From: Flavobacterium haoranii
GTDB lineage: Bacteria > Bacteroidota > Bacteroidia > Flavobacteriales > Flavobacteriaceae
Assembly (NCBI RefSeq): GCF_009363055.1
Contig: NZ_CP045292.1
Coordinates: forward strand, 1,116,001 to 1,180,000
Length of the DNA stretch: 64,000 bases
Reading direction: 5' to 3'
In this document: positions 53,016 through 60,428 of the stretch, piece after piece
Numbering within the stretch: position 1 is the first letter of the stretch
How the letters are laid out: the number at the start of each line of letters is the position of its first letter
The notes under the pieces: generated by a model
Told to the model about the DNA's origin: nothing
Databases searched by the model: none
The model's input: the letters and a program-made list of their open reading frames with translations, nothing else
Position numbers and translations under genes: made by a program

Positions 53016-54278
53016 TTATTTTTCCATATCTACAACATTCGCTTCTGCAATTTGCTTATAAGTTCCGTTTACTAATTTCTCACGGATAGCTTCAAACGCT
53101 GCTAATGTTTCTTCAATATCTTGTAATGTATGCGAAGCTGTAGGAATCATTCTCAATAAAATAATACCTTTTGGAATTACTGGATAAACCACAATTGACA
53201 AGAAAATACCATAGTTCTCTCTCAAGTCATTTACCATTACCATTGCTTCAGGAATAGATCCTTCTAAATATACTGGAGTAATACAAGTATTAGTATCACC
53301 AATATTAAAGCCTCTTTCTTTTAAACCATTTTGTAATGCATTTACGTTTTCCCATAATTTATCTTTAATTTCAGATGAATTACGCAATAACTCTAAACGT
53401 TTCAAAGAACCAATAGTTTGAATCATTGGTAACGCTTTAGCAAACATTTGCGAACGTAAATTGTATTTTAAATAATCGATAATGTCTTTATCTGCAGCTA
53501 CGAAAGCTCCAATATTTGCCATTGATTTAGCAAATGTCGAGAAATAAACATCAATTCCATCTTGACAACCTTGCTCTTCTCCTGCTCCTGCTCCAGTTTT
53601 CCCTAAAGTACCAAAACCATGAGCATCGTCAACTAATAAACGGAAATTGTATTTTTCTTTCATGGCAACAATTTCTTTTAATTTCCCTTGTTGACCACGC
53701 ATACCGAAAACACCTTCTGTAATGAATAAAATTCCTCCTCCAGTTTCAGTAGCCATTTTTGTAGCTCTCTGAAGGTTTTTCTCCATACTTTCTAAATCGT
53801 TGTGCTTATAAGTGAAACGTTTTCCCATATGTAAACGTACTCCATCAATAATACAAGCATGAGAATCAACATCATAAACAATAACGTCATTTTTAGTCAC
53901 CAAAGCATCAATTATTGAAACCATTCCTTGGTAACCAAAATTTAACAAATAAGCAGCTTCTTTTTGAACAAAAGCAGCTAATTCATTTTCTAATTGTTCA
54001 TGGTATTTTGTATGGCCACTCATCATACGAGCCCCCATCGGATATGCCGCTCCCCATTGTTGCGCTGCTTCAGCATCTGCTTTACGCACTTCTGGATGAT
54101 TTGCTAATCCTAAATAATCATTTAAACTCCAGTTTAAAATATCTTTGCCGTGAAATTGCATTCTTGGCCCTAATTCACCTTCTAACTTAGGAAAAACATA
54201 ATATCCCTCTGCCTGTGAAGCCCACTTTCCTAGAGGACCTTTATTATCTTGTATTCTTGCAAATAAATCTTTTACCAT
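53016..54278 (-). CDS. Alpha-oxoamine synthase family PLP enzyme (serine palmitoyltransferase or cysteate acyltransferase type)
   Basis: A 420-residue fold-type I PLP enzyme of the KBL/SPT/BioF group. Motifs: NWSLNDYLGLANHPEVRKAD, GARMMSGHTKYHEQLENELA, YDVDSHACIIDGVRLHMGKR, LLVDDAHGFGTLGKTGAGAG and FSTFAKSMANIGAFVAADKD, whose lysine binds PLP. The group condenses acyl-CoA with an amino acid; in this phylum members make sphingoid bases (serine) or sulfonolipid bases (cysteate). Substrate cannot be decided here. The start at 54278 (MVKDLFARIQDN) fits the promoter at 54308-54315; the longer frame does not. Confidence 0.85.
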   Translation of the reverse strand: MVKDLFARIQDNKGPLGKWASQAEGYYVFPKLEGELGPRMQFHGKDILNWSLNDYLGLANHPEVRKADAEAAQQWGAAYPMGARMMSGHTKYHEQLENELAAFVQKEAAYLLNFGYQGMVSIIDALVTKNDVIVYDVDSHACIIDGVRLHMGKRFTYKHNDLESMEKNLQRATKMATETGGGILFITEGVFGMRGQQGKLKEIVAMKEKYNFRLLVDDAHGFGTLGKTGAGAGEEQGCQDGIDVYFSTFAKSMANIGAFVAADKDIIDYLKYNLRSQMFAKALPMIQTIGSLKRLELLRNSSEIKDKLWENVNALQNGLKERGFNIGDTNTCITPVYLEGSIPEAMVMVNDLRENYGIFLSIVVYPVIPKGIILLRMIPTASHTLQDIEETLAAFEAIREKLVNGTYKQIAEANVVDMEK

Positions 54279-54307
54279 GATTTTAGTTCGATATTTAAAA
54301 ATCGGGA

Positions 54308-54315
54308 CAAAAGTA
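54308..54315 (-). promoter_or_regulatory. -7 box TACTTTTG of the alpha-oxoamine synthase gene
   Basis: Exact TAnnTTTG match on the minus strand, 29 bases before the ATG at 54278. Confidence 0.55.
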
Positions 54316-54387
54316 TAAAGAAAAAAGTTTTTATTATAAATTTTGCGACTAAAAAAAATTTCAAACAAAATAAAATCTAAAAAAAGA

Positions 54388-54417
54388 TTGTTAAATCAAT
54401 AAATACAATTACATTTG
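54388..54417 (+). promoter_or_regulatory. Promoter TTG-N19-TACATTTG of a candidate small RNA
   Basis: A -33 TTG at 54388-54390 and a -7 box at 54410-54417 are 19 bases apart, the commonest Bacteroidota spacing. The next start codon is 110 bases away beyond a terminator, so the promoter seems to serve a short RNA or a leader. Confidence 0.6.
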
Positions 54418-54422
54418 CAGCA

Positions 54423-54486
54423 GAACGCACAGAAATGTGGTTACACGTTCACTTAAAAAGTCGGGGGCTCCACCTCGGCTTTTTTA
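54423..54486 (+). ncRNA. Candidate structured small RNA or rdgB leader
   Basis: A region of about 64 bases between a good promoter and a terminator. It contains GAACG (54423-54427) pairing with CGTTC (54446-54450), an internal CACA-GAAA-TGTG hairpin with a GNRA loop, then a 12-pair hairpin at 54455-54485 with a GC-rich upper stem and a T run. It is markedly GC-rich compared with its surroundings and has no open frame. It could be an independent small RNA or a transcription attenuator in front of rdgB (start 54528). I do not recognise the family. Confidence 0.5.
54455..54485 (+). terminator. Terminator of the candidate small RNA
   Basis: AAAAAGTCGGGG pairs with CCTCGGCTTTTT-type sequence (two G-T pairs) around a six-base GCTCCA loop, ending in Ts. 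Confidence 0.75.
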
Positions 54487-54527
54487 CTTTTTATACATTT
54501 TGTATTTTTACTACCTAATTTTTTCTT

Positions 54528-55106
54528 ATGAAACTAGTCTTTGCCTCTAACAATAAAAATAAAATTGCAGAAATAAAACAAATGTTACCCGAATCTATTG
54601 ATCTATTAAGTTTAGAAGATATTGGTTGTACTGAAGATATCCCTGAAACTGCTACTACTATTGAAGGAAATGCAATTTTAAAAGCAAATTATGTAACTGA
54701 AAAATATGGTTTACCTTGCTTTGCTGATGATACAGGTTTAGAAGTTGCCATTTTAAATGGTGAGCCCGGAGTTTATTCGGCGCGTTATGCTGGCGAACAA
54801 AAAAATGCGGACGACAACATGAATAAACTTCTTAAAAATCTAGAAGACAAGCAAAACAGACAAGCTCAATTTAAGACAATTATTGCGTTAAATATTAATA
54901 ACACACAACATCTTTTTGAAGGTATTATAAAAGGTGAAATCATCTCAGAAAAAAGAGGTATTAAAGGTTTTGGATACGATCCAATATTTGTTCCAGAAGG
55001 CTTTACAACTACTTTTGCCCAGATGGAAATGAGCGAAAAAGCTAAACTAAGTCACCGAGGAATTGCTACTCGAAAACTTATTGATTTTTTAGAAACTAAT
55101 TTTTAA
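54528..55106 (+). CDS. rdgB: Non-canonical purine NTP diphosphatase (RdgB/HAM1)
   Basis: A 192-residue house-cleaning enzyme that hydrolyses ITP, dITP and XTP to the monophosphates. Motifs in order: FASNNKNKIAEIKQM, the active-site PCFADDTGLEVAILNGEPGV, YSARYAGE, IKGFGYDPIFVPEGF and AKLSHRGIATRKL. Length is typical. It lies downstream of the candidate small RNA and its last codons overlap the convergent TRIC-channel gene by 11 bases. Confidence 0.96.
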   Translation: MKLVFASNNKNKIAEIKQMLPESIDLLSLEDIGCTEDIPETATTIEGNAILKANYVTEKYGLPCFADDTGLEVAILNGEPGVYSARYAGEQKNADDNMNKLLKNLEDKQNRQAQFKTIIALNINNTQHLFEGIIKGEIISEKRGIKGFGYDPIFVPEGFTTTFAQMEMSEKAKLSHRGIATRKLIDFLETNF

Positions 55107-55704
55107 TCGAAACTACTGGTAAACTCCAATTATAACGCACAGCTGCCAATCGAACTGAAATAATAGTTAAAGAAGTTACTAATTCGTTTATTGAACTTTC
55201 TAAACCTAATTTACGTAATATAAAAAACTGAATACCTCCAAAAATACAAATGGTGGCATAAATAGTTCCTTTTCTTAATAATAATGGAATTTCATTACAT
55301 AAGATATCACGAATTAAACCACCAAAACTAGCCGTAATGGTTCCTAAAGCTATACAAATAATAGGATGCAAACCATATTCTAAACCTTTTTCAATCCCTA
55401 TTAAGGTATAAATTCCTAAACCAATAGTATCAAACAAAAAAAGTGAAACTCTTAGTTTATTTAAGTAATTTCGAAAAAATAATGCGGTTAAATAACCTAC
55501 AATTATAATGTAAACATAATCTAAATTTTGCATCCAACCTACTGGCATTCTACCAATTAAAACATCGCGTAAAGTACCGCCACCAACTGCAGTAACAAAG
55601 GCAATTATAAATACCCCAAACAAATCTAGCTTCTTGTTTATAGCTGTTAAAACTCCAGAAATAGCAAATACAAAAACCCCTATTACATCTAAAATTTCAA
55701 TCAT
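55096..55704 (-). CDS. Trimeric intracellular cation (TRIC) channel family protein
   Basis: A 202-residue membrane protein of the TRIC/UPF0126 family with seven expected helices built from two glycine-rich repeats. The first repeat has GVFVFAISGVLTA and VGGGTLRDVLIGRMPVGW, the second TIGLGIYTLIGIEKG and SFGGLIRDILCNEIP. Prokaryotic TRIC proteins are homotrimeric potassium-permeable channels; some homologues have been linked to glycine uptake. It overlaps the rdgB 3 prime end by 11 bases on the opposite strand. Confidence 0.92.
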   Translation of the reverse strand: MIEILDVIGVFVFAISGVLTAINKKLDLFGVFIIAFVTAVGGGTLRDVLIGRMPVGWMQNLDYVYIIIVGYLTALFFRNYLNKLRVSLFLFDTIGLGIYTLIGIEKGLEYGLHPIICIALGTITASFGGLIRDILCNEIPLLLRKGTIYATICIFGGIQFFILRKLGLESSINELVTSLTIISVRLAAVRYNWSLPVVSIKN

Positions 55705-55842
55705 TTCTTATTTTTTTACAAATTTAAAATTTTCGTCATTCAATACCGAGATTTATTTCTTTTAAACCAACTATATTTCATTTTTTTTATAACAAATTAA
55801 TATTCAAAACTTTATAAATTAGATTATCTCATTTATTAACAC

Positions 55843-55850
55843 TACCTTTG
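55843..55850 (+). promoter_or_regulatory. -7 box TACCTTTG of the DEAD-box helicase gene
   Basis: Exact TAnnTTTG match 21 bases before the ATG at 55872. The upstream open frame start at 55848 overlaps this box and is rejected. Confidence 0.65.
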
Positions 55851-55871
55851 CACCCAATTTTAAATATATAC

Positions 55872-57740
55872 ATGAACAAATTTGAACAATTAGGTCTTAA
55901 TGAATCGCTTCTGCTGGCGATAAAAGACCTTGGATTTGAAAATCCATCGGAAGTACAGGAAAAGGCGATTCCTATTTTATTAGAAAAAGACACTGATATT
56001 GTTGCATTAGCTCAAACCGGAACTGGTAAGACAGCAGCTTTTGGTTTTCCGCTTATTCAAAAAATTAATGCTGATGATAGAAATACTCAAGCGTTAATTT
56101 TATCTCCAACAAGAGAATTATGTTTACAAATCACTAACGAAATTAAGCTTTATTCAAAATATATCAAAGGCTTAAACACGGTTGCCGTTTATGGTGGTGC
56201 AAACATTAATGAACAGGCTAAAGAGGTGAAACGTGGAGCACAAATTATTGTAGCTACTCCAGGTCGTATGCAAGATATGATTAACCGTGGTTTGGTTAAC
56301 ATTAAAAATATCGATTATTGTGTTTTAGATGAAGCAGATGAAATGTTAAACATGGGATTCTATGATGACATTTGCTCAATCTTAGCTGACACTCCAGATG
56401 AAAAATCTACTTGGTTATTCTCTGCAACTATGCCACAAGAAGTTGCTAGAATTGCTAAAGAATTCATGAGTAGACCATTAGAAATTACTGTTGGTCATAA
56501 AAACTCTGGAAACACAAATGTTTCTCACGAATTTTATGTAGTTAACGGACGTGATAGATATTCTGCTTTAAAACGTTTAGCAGATGCTAATCCTGCAATT
56601 TTCTCAGTTATTTTCTGTAGAACAAAACGTGATACTCAAGCTATTGCTGATAAGTTAATTGAAGATGGTTATAACGCTGCTGCTTTACACGGAGATTTAT
56701 CTCAAACACAAAGAGACAGTGTAATGAAATCGTTCCGTCAACGTCAAATTCAAATGTTAGTTGCTACTGATGTAGCGGCTCGTGGAATTGATGTAGATGA
56801 TGTAACACACGTAATCAATTATCAATTACCTGATGAAATTGAAACGTATACGCACCGTTCTGGTCGTACAGGTCGTGCAGGGAAATCAGGAACTTCATTA
56901 GTAATTATTACCAAAAGTGAAATTCGTAAAATTCATCAAATTGAGAAAATCATTAAAACTAAATTTGAAGAAAAACCAATTCCTTCTGGAATCGAAATTT
57001 GCGAAATTCAATTATTCCATTTAGCAAACAAAATTAAAGATGTTGAAATCGATCATGAAATCGACACTTATTTACCTGCTATTGAAGAAGTATTAAAAGA
57101 TATTCCAAAAGAAGAATTAATTAAGAAAATGGTTTCTGTTGAATTTAACCGTTTCTTATCTTACTATAAAAACTCTAGAGATTTAACTGCAATAAGCGCT
57201 GGAAACAACAAAGGAGAAATTCCAACTGAAGGTTCTGTTCGTTATTTTATTAATATTGGAACTAGAGATAATTTCGATTGGATGTCTTTAAAAGATTTCT
57301 TACGTGATACGTTAGAAGTTGGTAGAGACGATATTTTCAAAGTGGATGTAAAAGAAGGTTTCTCTTTCTTTAATACTGATGCAGAATTAGTAGAAAAAGT
57401 AATGAGTACTTTCGAAGAAATTAACATTGAAGGAAGAAAAATTAACGTTGAAATTTCTAAAAACGACGGTTCTAGAAACTCTGGAAGAAGAGATCACGGT
57501 GGAAGAGGCGGAAAAAGAGAAGGTGGTCGCGACGGTGGAAGAAGAAATGAAACTTCTGGAAGAAGAAATGAAGGTGGTGGAGATAGAAGACGTAGTGATA
57601 GAAGCGATAGAAACGACAGAGGTGGCGACAGAAGACGTGACAGCAAACCATCTGGAGAAAGATCTGGAAGAAGAAGTAATTCTTCATCAGACAACTCAAA
57701 AGGTTTCTTCGATAAAGCGAAACGTTCTAGAAGAAGTTAA
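55872..57740 (+). CDS. DEAD-box RNA helicase with RG-rich tail (CsdA/DbpA-like)
   Basis: A 622-residue ATP-dependent RNA helicase. Motifs: Q-motif (LGFENPSEVQEKAIP), motif I AQTGTGKTAAF, PTRELCLQI, VLDEADEMLNMG, FSATMP, TDVAARGIDVDDV and HRSGRTGRAGKSG. A DbpA/CsdA-type RNA-binding domain occupies about residues 465-545, with the usual NIGTRDNFDWMSLKDFLRD. The last 80 residues are an Arg-Gly-Ser-Asp-rich tail (GRRDHGGRGGKREGGRDGGR) resembling RGG boxes. Likely roles are ribosome assembly and RNA turnover in the cold. Single-gene unit with its own promoter. Confidence 0.95.
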   Translation: MNKFEQLGLNESLLLAIKDLGFENPSEVQEKAIPILLEKDTDIVALAQTGTGKTAAFGFPLIQKINADDRNTQALILSPTRELCLQITNEIKLYSKYIKGLNTVAVYGGANINEQAKEVKRGAQIIVATPGRMQDMINRGLVNIKNIDYCVLDEADEMLNMGFYDDICSILADTPDEKSTWLFSATMPQEVARIAKEFMSRPLEITVGHKNSGNTNVSHEFYVVNGRDRYSALKRLADANPAIFSVIFCRTKRDTQAIADKLIEDGYNAAALHGDLSQTQRDSVMKSFRQRQIQMLVATDVAARGIDVDDVTHVINYQLPDEIETYTHRSGRTGRAGKSGTSLVIITKSEIRKIHQIEKIIKTKFEEKPIPSGIEICEIQLFHLANKIKDVEIDHEIDTYLPAIEEVLKDIPKEELIKKMVSVEFNRFLSYYKNSRDLTAISAGNNKGEIPTEGSVRYFINIGTRDNFDWMSLKDFLRDTLEVGRDDIFKVDVKEGFSFFNTDAELVEKVMSTFEEINIEGRKINVEISKNDGSRNSGRRDHGGRGGKREGGRDGGRRNETSGRRNEGGGDRRRSDRSDRNDRGGDRRRDSKPSGERSGRRSNSSSDNSKGFFDKAKRSRRS

Positions 57741-57801
57741 CTCCTTTAGTTAATTTTCTGATAAAAAACATAGAAACTATAAAATATCTCGGTTTGATTT
57801 G

Positions 57802-57809
57802 TATTTTTG
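57802..57809 (+). promoter_or_regulatory. -7 box TATTTTTG of the carboxypeptidase-regulatory-like gene
   Basis: Exact TAnnTTTG match 16 bases before the ATG at 57826. Confidence 0.6.
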
Positions 57810-57825
57810 AATCAACATTGCCCAT

Positions 57826-58599
57826 ATGAGATATTTTATAGTTTTTTTATTTCTACTAATTACAACAATAGGTTTTTCTCAAAACGATACTATTGCAGTA
57901 GCTATACAAGGTACAGTTATTAGTGCCGAAACTCGTTTACCTATGAATAACGTTCACGTTATTAATGCTACAAGAGTAAAAGGTGTCATTACAGATGGAA
58001 ATGGTTTATTTGAATTAACAGCTAAAGCAAACGACACCATTTTATTTTCTTATTTAGGTTATGAAACTATTAAAGTAAGGGTAACAAACGACTGGATTAA
58101 AAACAAAACAGCTAAAGTAGCCTTAACCGAAAAGGCTTATGCTTTAGAAGAAGTTGTTATGGCGCGCTATAATTTAACAGGATATATTGAAGTCGACACA
58201 GAACTAATCCCTGTAGACGAAAATAATTATCGTTATAGTATTTCTGGATTAAATGCAGGTTATGAAGTTGGTGATAAATCACCTAGTGCTGTTGGTAAGG
58301 TTTTGCAATCTATTTTTAATCCGGCAGATTTCCTGTATAATGTTTTTGGCAAACGACCAAAACAAATGAAAAAGCTAAAGGAAATGAAAAAAGACGATAC
58401 CATTCGTGAATTACTAGCAACAAAGTACGACAGAATTGTTTTAGCTTCTATGTTAGAGATTGACAAAGACGATATTCCTTTAATTCTACAAAACTGTAAT
58501 TATTCTGAGCAATTTATAAAAACAGCTAACGATTTACAGATTCTAGATGCTATTAGCGGTTGTTATGAAGAATACAAAGTATTGAAAAAGAATAAATAG
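57826..58599 (+). CDS. Secreted carboxypeptidase-regulatory-like domain protein
   Basis: A 257-residue exported protein. Signal MRYFIVFLFLLITTIGFSQN, then a CarboxypepD_reg-like domain at residues about 28-110 (IQGTVISAETRLPMNNVHVI ... GVITDGNGLFELTAKANDTI ... FSYLGYETIKV), the module found at the start of SusC-like receptors but here without any receptor barrel. The rest is helical (KKLKEMKKDDTIRELLATKY) and unlike anything I recognise. Probably periplasmic or on the outer membrane. Confidence 0.82.
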   Translation: MRYFIVFLFLLITTIGFSQNDTIAVAIQGTVISAETRLPMNNVHVINATRVKGVITDGNGLFELTAKANDTILFSYLGYETIKVRVTNDWIKNKTAKVALTEKAYALEEVVMARYNLTGYIEVDTELIPVDENNYRYSISGLNAGYEVGDKSPSAVGKVLQSIFNPADFLYNVFGKRPKQMKKLKEMKKDDTIRELLATKYDRIVLASMLEIDKDDIPLILQNCNYSEQFIKTANDLQILDAISGCYEEYKVLKKNK

Positions 58600-58601
58600 T
58601 T

Positions 58602-58676
58602 TCAAGTAAAAAGTAAAAGGGATAAGTCAAAAGAAAATCTTAAAAATACTTTTGCCTTTTTACTTTCTACTTTTCA
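58602..58676. repeat. Imperfect A/T-rich hairpin word at the trmH 3 prime end
   Basis: Words of the type AAGTAAAAAGTAAAAGG at 58605-58620 are partly complementary to CCTTTTTACTTTCTACTTTTC at 58655-58675, enclosing a 35-base loop. The right arm overlaps the trmH stop codon. It may act as a weak bidirectional terminator. Confidence 0.4.
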
Positions 58677-59332
58677 CTTTCGTAGAATTTCTTTTCAATA
58701 AAGTCGATATCTTTTATTGATTTTCGTGTCCAATCTAATTGTTTTTCCAAAAACTCTTCTTCCGTCAATTTCCAATCTATAGCTGAGCGTCGCAATCTTG
58801 CTGTTATATCTTGAATAACAATTGCTGCCGAAACTGAAATATTCAAACTCTCGGTAAAACCAACCATCGGAATTTTCAAATAACCATCAGCTTGCTGCAT
58901 AACTTCTTCTGATAGCCCCAATTTTTCGGTTCCAAAAAATATTGCTGAAGGTTTACTGATGTCAAAATCTTGCAACAAACACGAATCATTGTGTGGAGTT
59001 GTGGCAATAATTTGGTACCCATTTCCTTTTAAATCATCGATACAATTTTGAATAGTAGAAAATCGACGAACATCAACCCACTTCTCTGCTCCTAACGCTA
59101 TTTCTTTATCGATTCGCTTTCCAAAACGTTGTTCAATTACATTTAATTCTTGTATACCAAAAACTTCACAACTACGCATAACCGCACTGGTATTATGTAA
59201 TTGGTAAACATCTTCCATGGCAATAGTAAAATGCTTGGTACGGTTTTCTAAAACGCGTTTAAATCCTTCTTTTCTGTTTTCGGTAATAAATCCTTCTAAA
59301 TATTCTAAAAGTGCTTTTTTCTCGGTATTCAT
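58667..59332 (-). CDS. TrmH-type tRNA/rRNA 2-prime-O-methyltransferase (SpoU family)
   Basis: A 221-residue SPOUT methyltransferase, probably tRNA Gm18 methyltransferase. Family motifs: NTSAVMRSCEVFGIQELNVI (motif 1, N and R), IFFGTEKLGLSEEVMQQADG (motif 2) and LKIPMVGFTESLNISVSAAI (motif 3). The short C-terminal helix LTEEEFLEKQLDWTRKSIKD is typical of TrmH. Substrate is inferred from length and motif 3. Single gene on the minus strand. Confidence 0.92.
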   Translation of the reverse strand: MNTEKKALLEYLEGFITENRKEGFKRVLENRTKHFTIAMEDVYQLHNTSAVMRSCEVFGIQELNVIEQRFGKRIDKEIALGAEKWVDVRRFSTIQNCIDDLKGNGYQIIATTPHNDSCLLQDFDISKPSAIFFGTEKLGLSEEVMQQADGYLKIPMVGFTESLNISVSAAIVIQDITARLRRSAIDWKLTEEEFLEKQLDWTRKSIKDIDFIEKKFYESEK

Positions 59333-59397
59333 TTATTGTTATCTTTAATGCAAAGAAAACATTTTTTTATTTATTGAAAGAAAATACGTGATGTATA

Positions 59398-59530
59398 GCC
59401 CCGATGGAAGCGGCATCTTTTATGAGTTCTCGATACATTTTGTTTCGTCACTTCGAGTTTTCGCAAGAAAGTATCGAGAAGCGAAACAAAAAACTCAAAC
59501 TGACGAATAAAAATACAGCGGACAGCGGGA
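59398..59530. repeat. Composite intergenic element with nested inverted repeat (copy 2)
   Basis: The outer words AGCCCCGATGGAAGCGGCAT (59398-59417) and ATACAGCGGACAGCGGGA (59513-59530) are, as I recall them from other Flavobacteriaceae intergenic regions, two ends of one element. Between them lies an inverted repeat with arms CGTCACTTCGAGTTT (59446-59460) and AAACTCAAACTGACG (59491-59505) and central GTATCGAGAAG. It spans the gap between trmH and the sirtuin gene. Confidence 0.55.
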
Positions 59531-59566
59531 CAATTAGTAAACTAAAAAACAAAATAATTGCTACAA

Positions 59567-60253
59567 ATGAAGAAAAAACTTGTTGTTTTAAGCGGAGCCG
59601 GAATTAGCGCCGAAAGTGGTATTAAAACATTTCGAGATGCCGATGGTTTATGGGAAGGACACGATGTTATGGAAGTGGCTTCACCTCAAGGTTGGCGTAA
59701 AAATCCTGAATTAGTTTTAGATTTTTATAACCAACGTAGAGTGCAATTAAAAGAAGTTCAACCGAATGCCGCACATACCATTTTAGGTGAATTAGAAGAG
59801 CATTTTAATGTTCATATCATAACCCAAAACGTGGACGATTTGCACGAGCGAGGTGGAAGTACAAAAATTATTCATTTACATGGTGAATTGCTTAAAGTGC
59901 GTGGCGAACATTCTCAAAATGAATTGATTCACTTGGAAGACGAAGTTAAACTAGGCGACAAAAACAAATTAGGCGAACAATTACGTCCCGCAATTGTTTG
60001 GTTTGGAGAAGCTGTTCCCGAAATTGAACGTTCAATACCTGTTGTGGAACAAGCTGATATTTTAGTGGTTATCGGAACTTCGTTACAAGTATATCCAGCA
60101 GCAGGATTGATGCATTATGCTAAACCGCATATTCCAGTGTATTATATTGATCCAAAACCTGCAACTATTTACGATTTACCAAATCCACTTGAGGTATTTG
60201 CACTTTCTGCCACAGAAGGAATGATGAAGCTTCGTGATTTGTTGATTCGTTGA
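59567..60253 (+). CDS. SIR2 family NAD-dependent deacylase without zinc cysteines
   Basis: A 228-residue sirtuin. The Rossmann parts are intact: VVLSGAGISAESGIKTFRDA, then LVLDFYNQRRVQL where Y-x-x-R matches the SIRT5/CobB desuccinylase pair, IITQNVDDLHERGGSTKIIH with the catalytic His in HLHGE, and VVIGTSLQVYPAAGLMHYA. The segment between HGE and PAIVWFGE has no cysteine at all, so the usual four-Cys zinc site is missing. Start ATG at 59567; the TTG nine bases upstream is not preferred. A short-chain acyl (succinyl, malonyl) substrate is an inference. Confidence 0.9.
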   Translation: MKKKLVVLSGAGISAESGIKTFRDADGLWEGHDVMEVASPQGWRKNPELVLDFYNQRRVQLKEVQPNAAHTILGELEEHFNVHIITQNVDDLHERGGSTKIIHLHGELLKVRGEHSQNELIHLEDEVKLGDKNKLGEQLRPAIVWFGEAVPEIERSIPVVEQADILVVIGTSLQVYPAAGLMHYAKPHIPVYYIDPKPATIYDLPNPLEVFALSATEGMMKLRDLLIR

Positions 60254-60269
60254 TTTGTTTAATTGGTTT

Positions 60270-60295
60270 GTCATGCTGAGCTTGTCGAAGCATCT
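60270..60295. repeat. 26-bp dispersed repeat, plus orientation
   Basis: Begins GTCATGCTGAGCTTGTCGAA and ends GCATCT. An exact inverted copy lies at 63546-63571. It lies in the sirtuin-purB gap, which also holds a second word ending in CAAGGGG at about 60331-60338. Confidence 0.85.
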
Positions 60296-60394
60296 TTTTA
60301 ACACCCCGCTATTTGGTTGCACAAATAATCCTCAAGGGGACAATATAAATTAAAAAAACTATCTACTAATAACTGATAACTAATCACTAATTAC

Positions 60395-60402
60395 TAAATT
60401 TG
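60395..60402 (+). promoter_or_regulatory. -7 box TAAATTTG of purB
   Basis: Exact TAnnTTTG match 26 bases before the ATG at 60429. Confidence 0.6.
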
Positions 60403-60428
60403 CACTTTCTTAAAAACAACACAACAAA

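Noticed and set aside
54420..54490. tRNA gene in the GC-rich stretch before rdgB
   Set aside because: Too short, no cloverleaf, no T-loop GTTCRA motif in the right place, and it ends in a terminator hairpin.
57427..57753. Glu/Val-rich 108-residue frame over the helicase tail
   Set aside because: It is an out-of-frame reading of the RG-rich tail codons of the helicase; composition is an artefact of GGA/AGA repeats.
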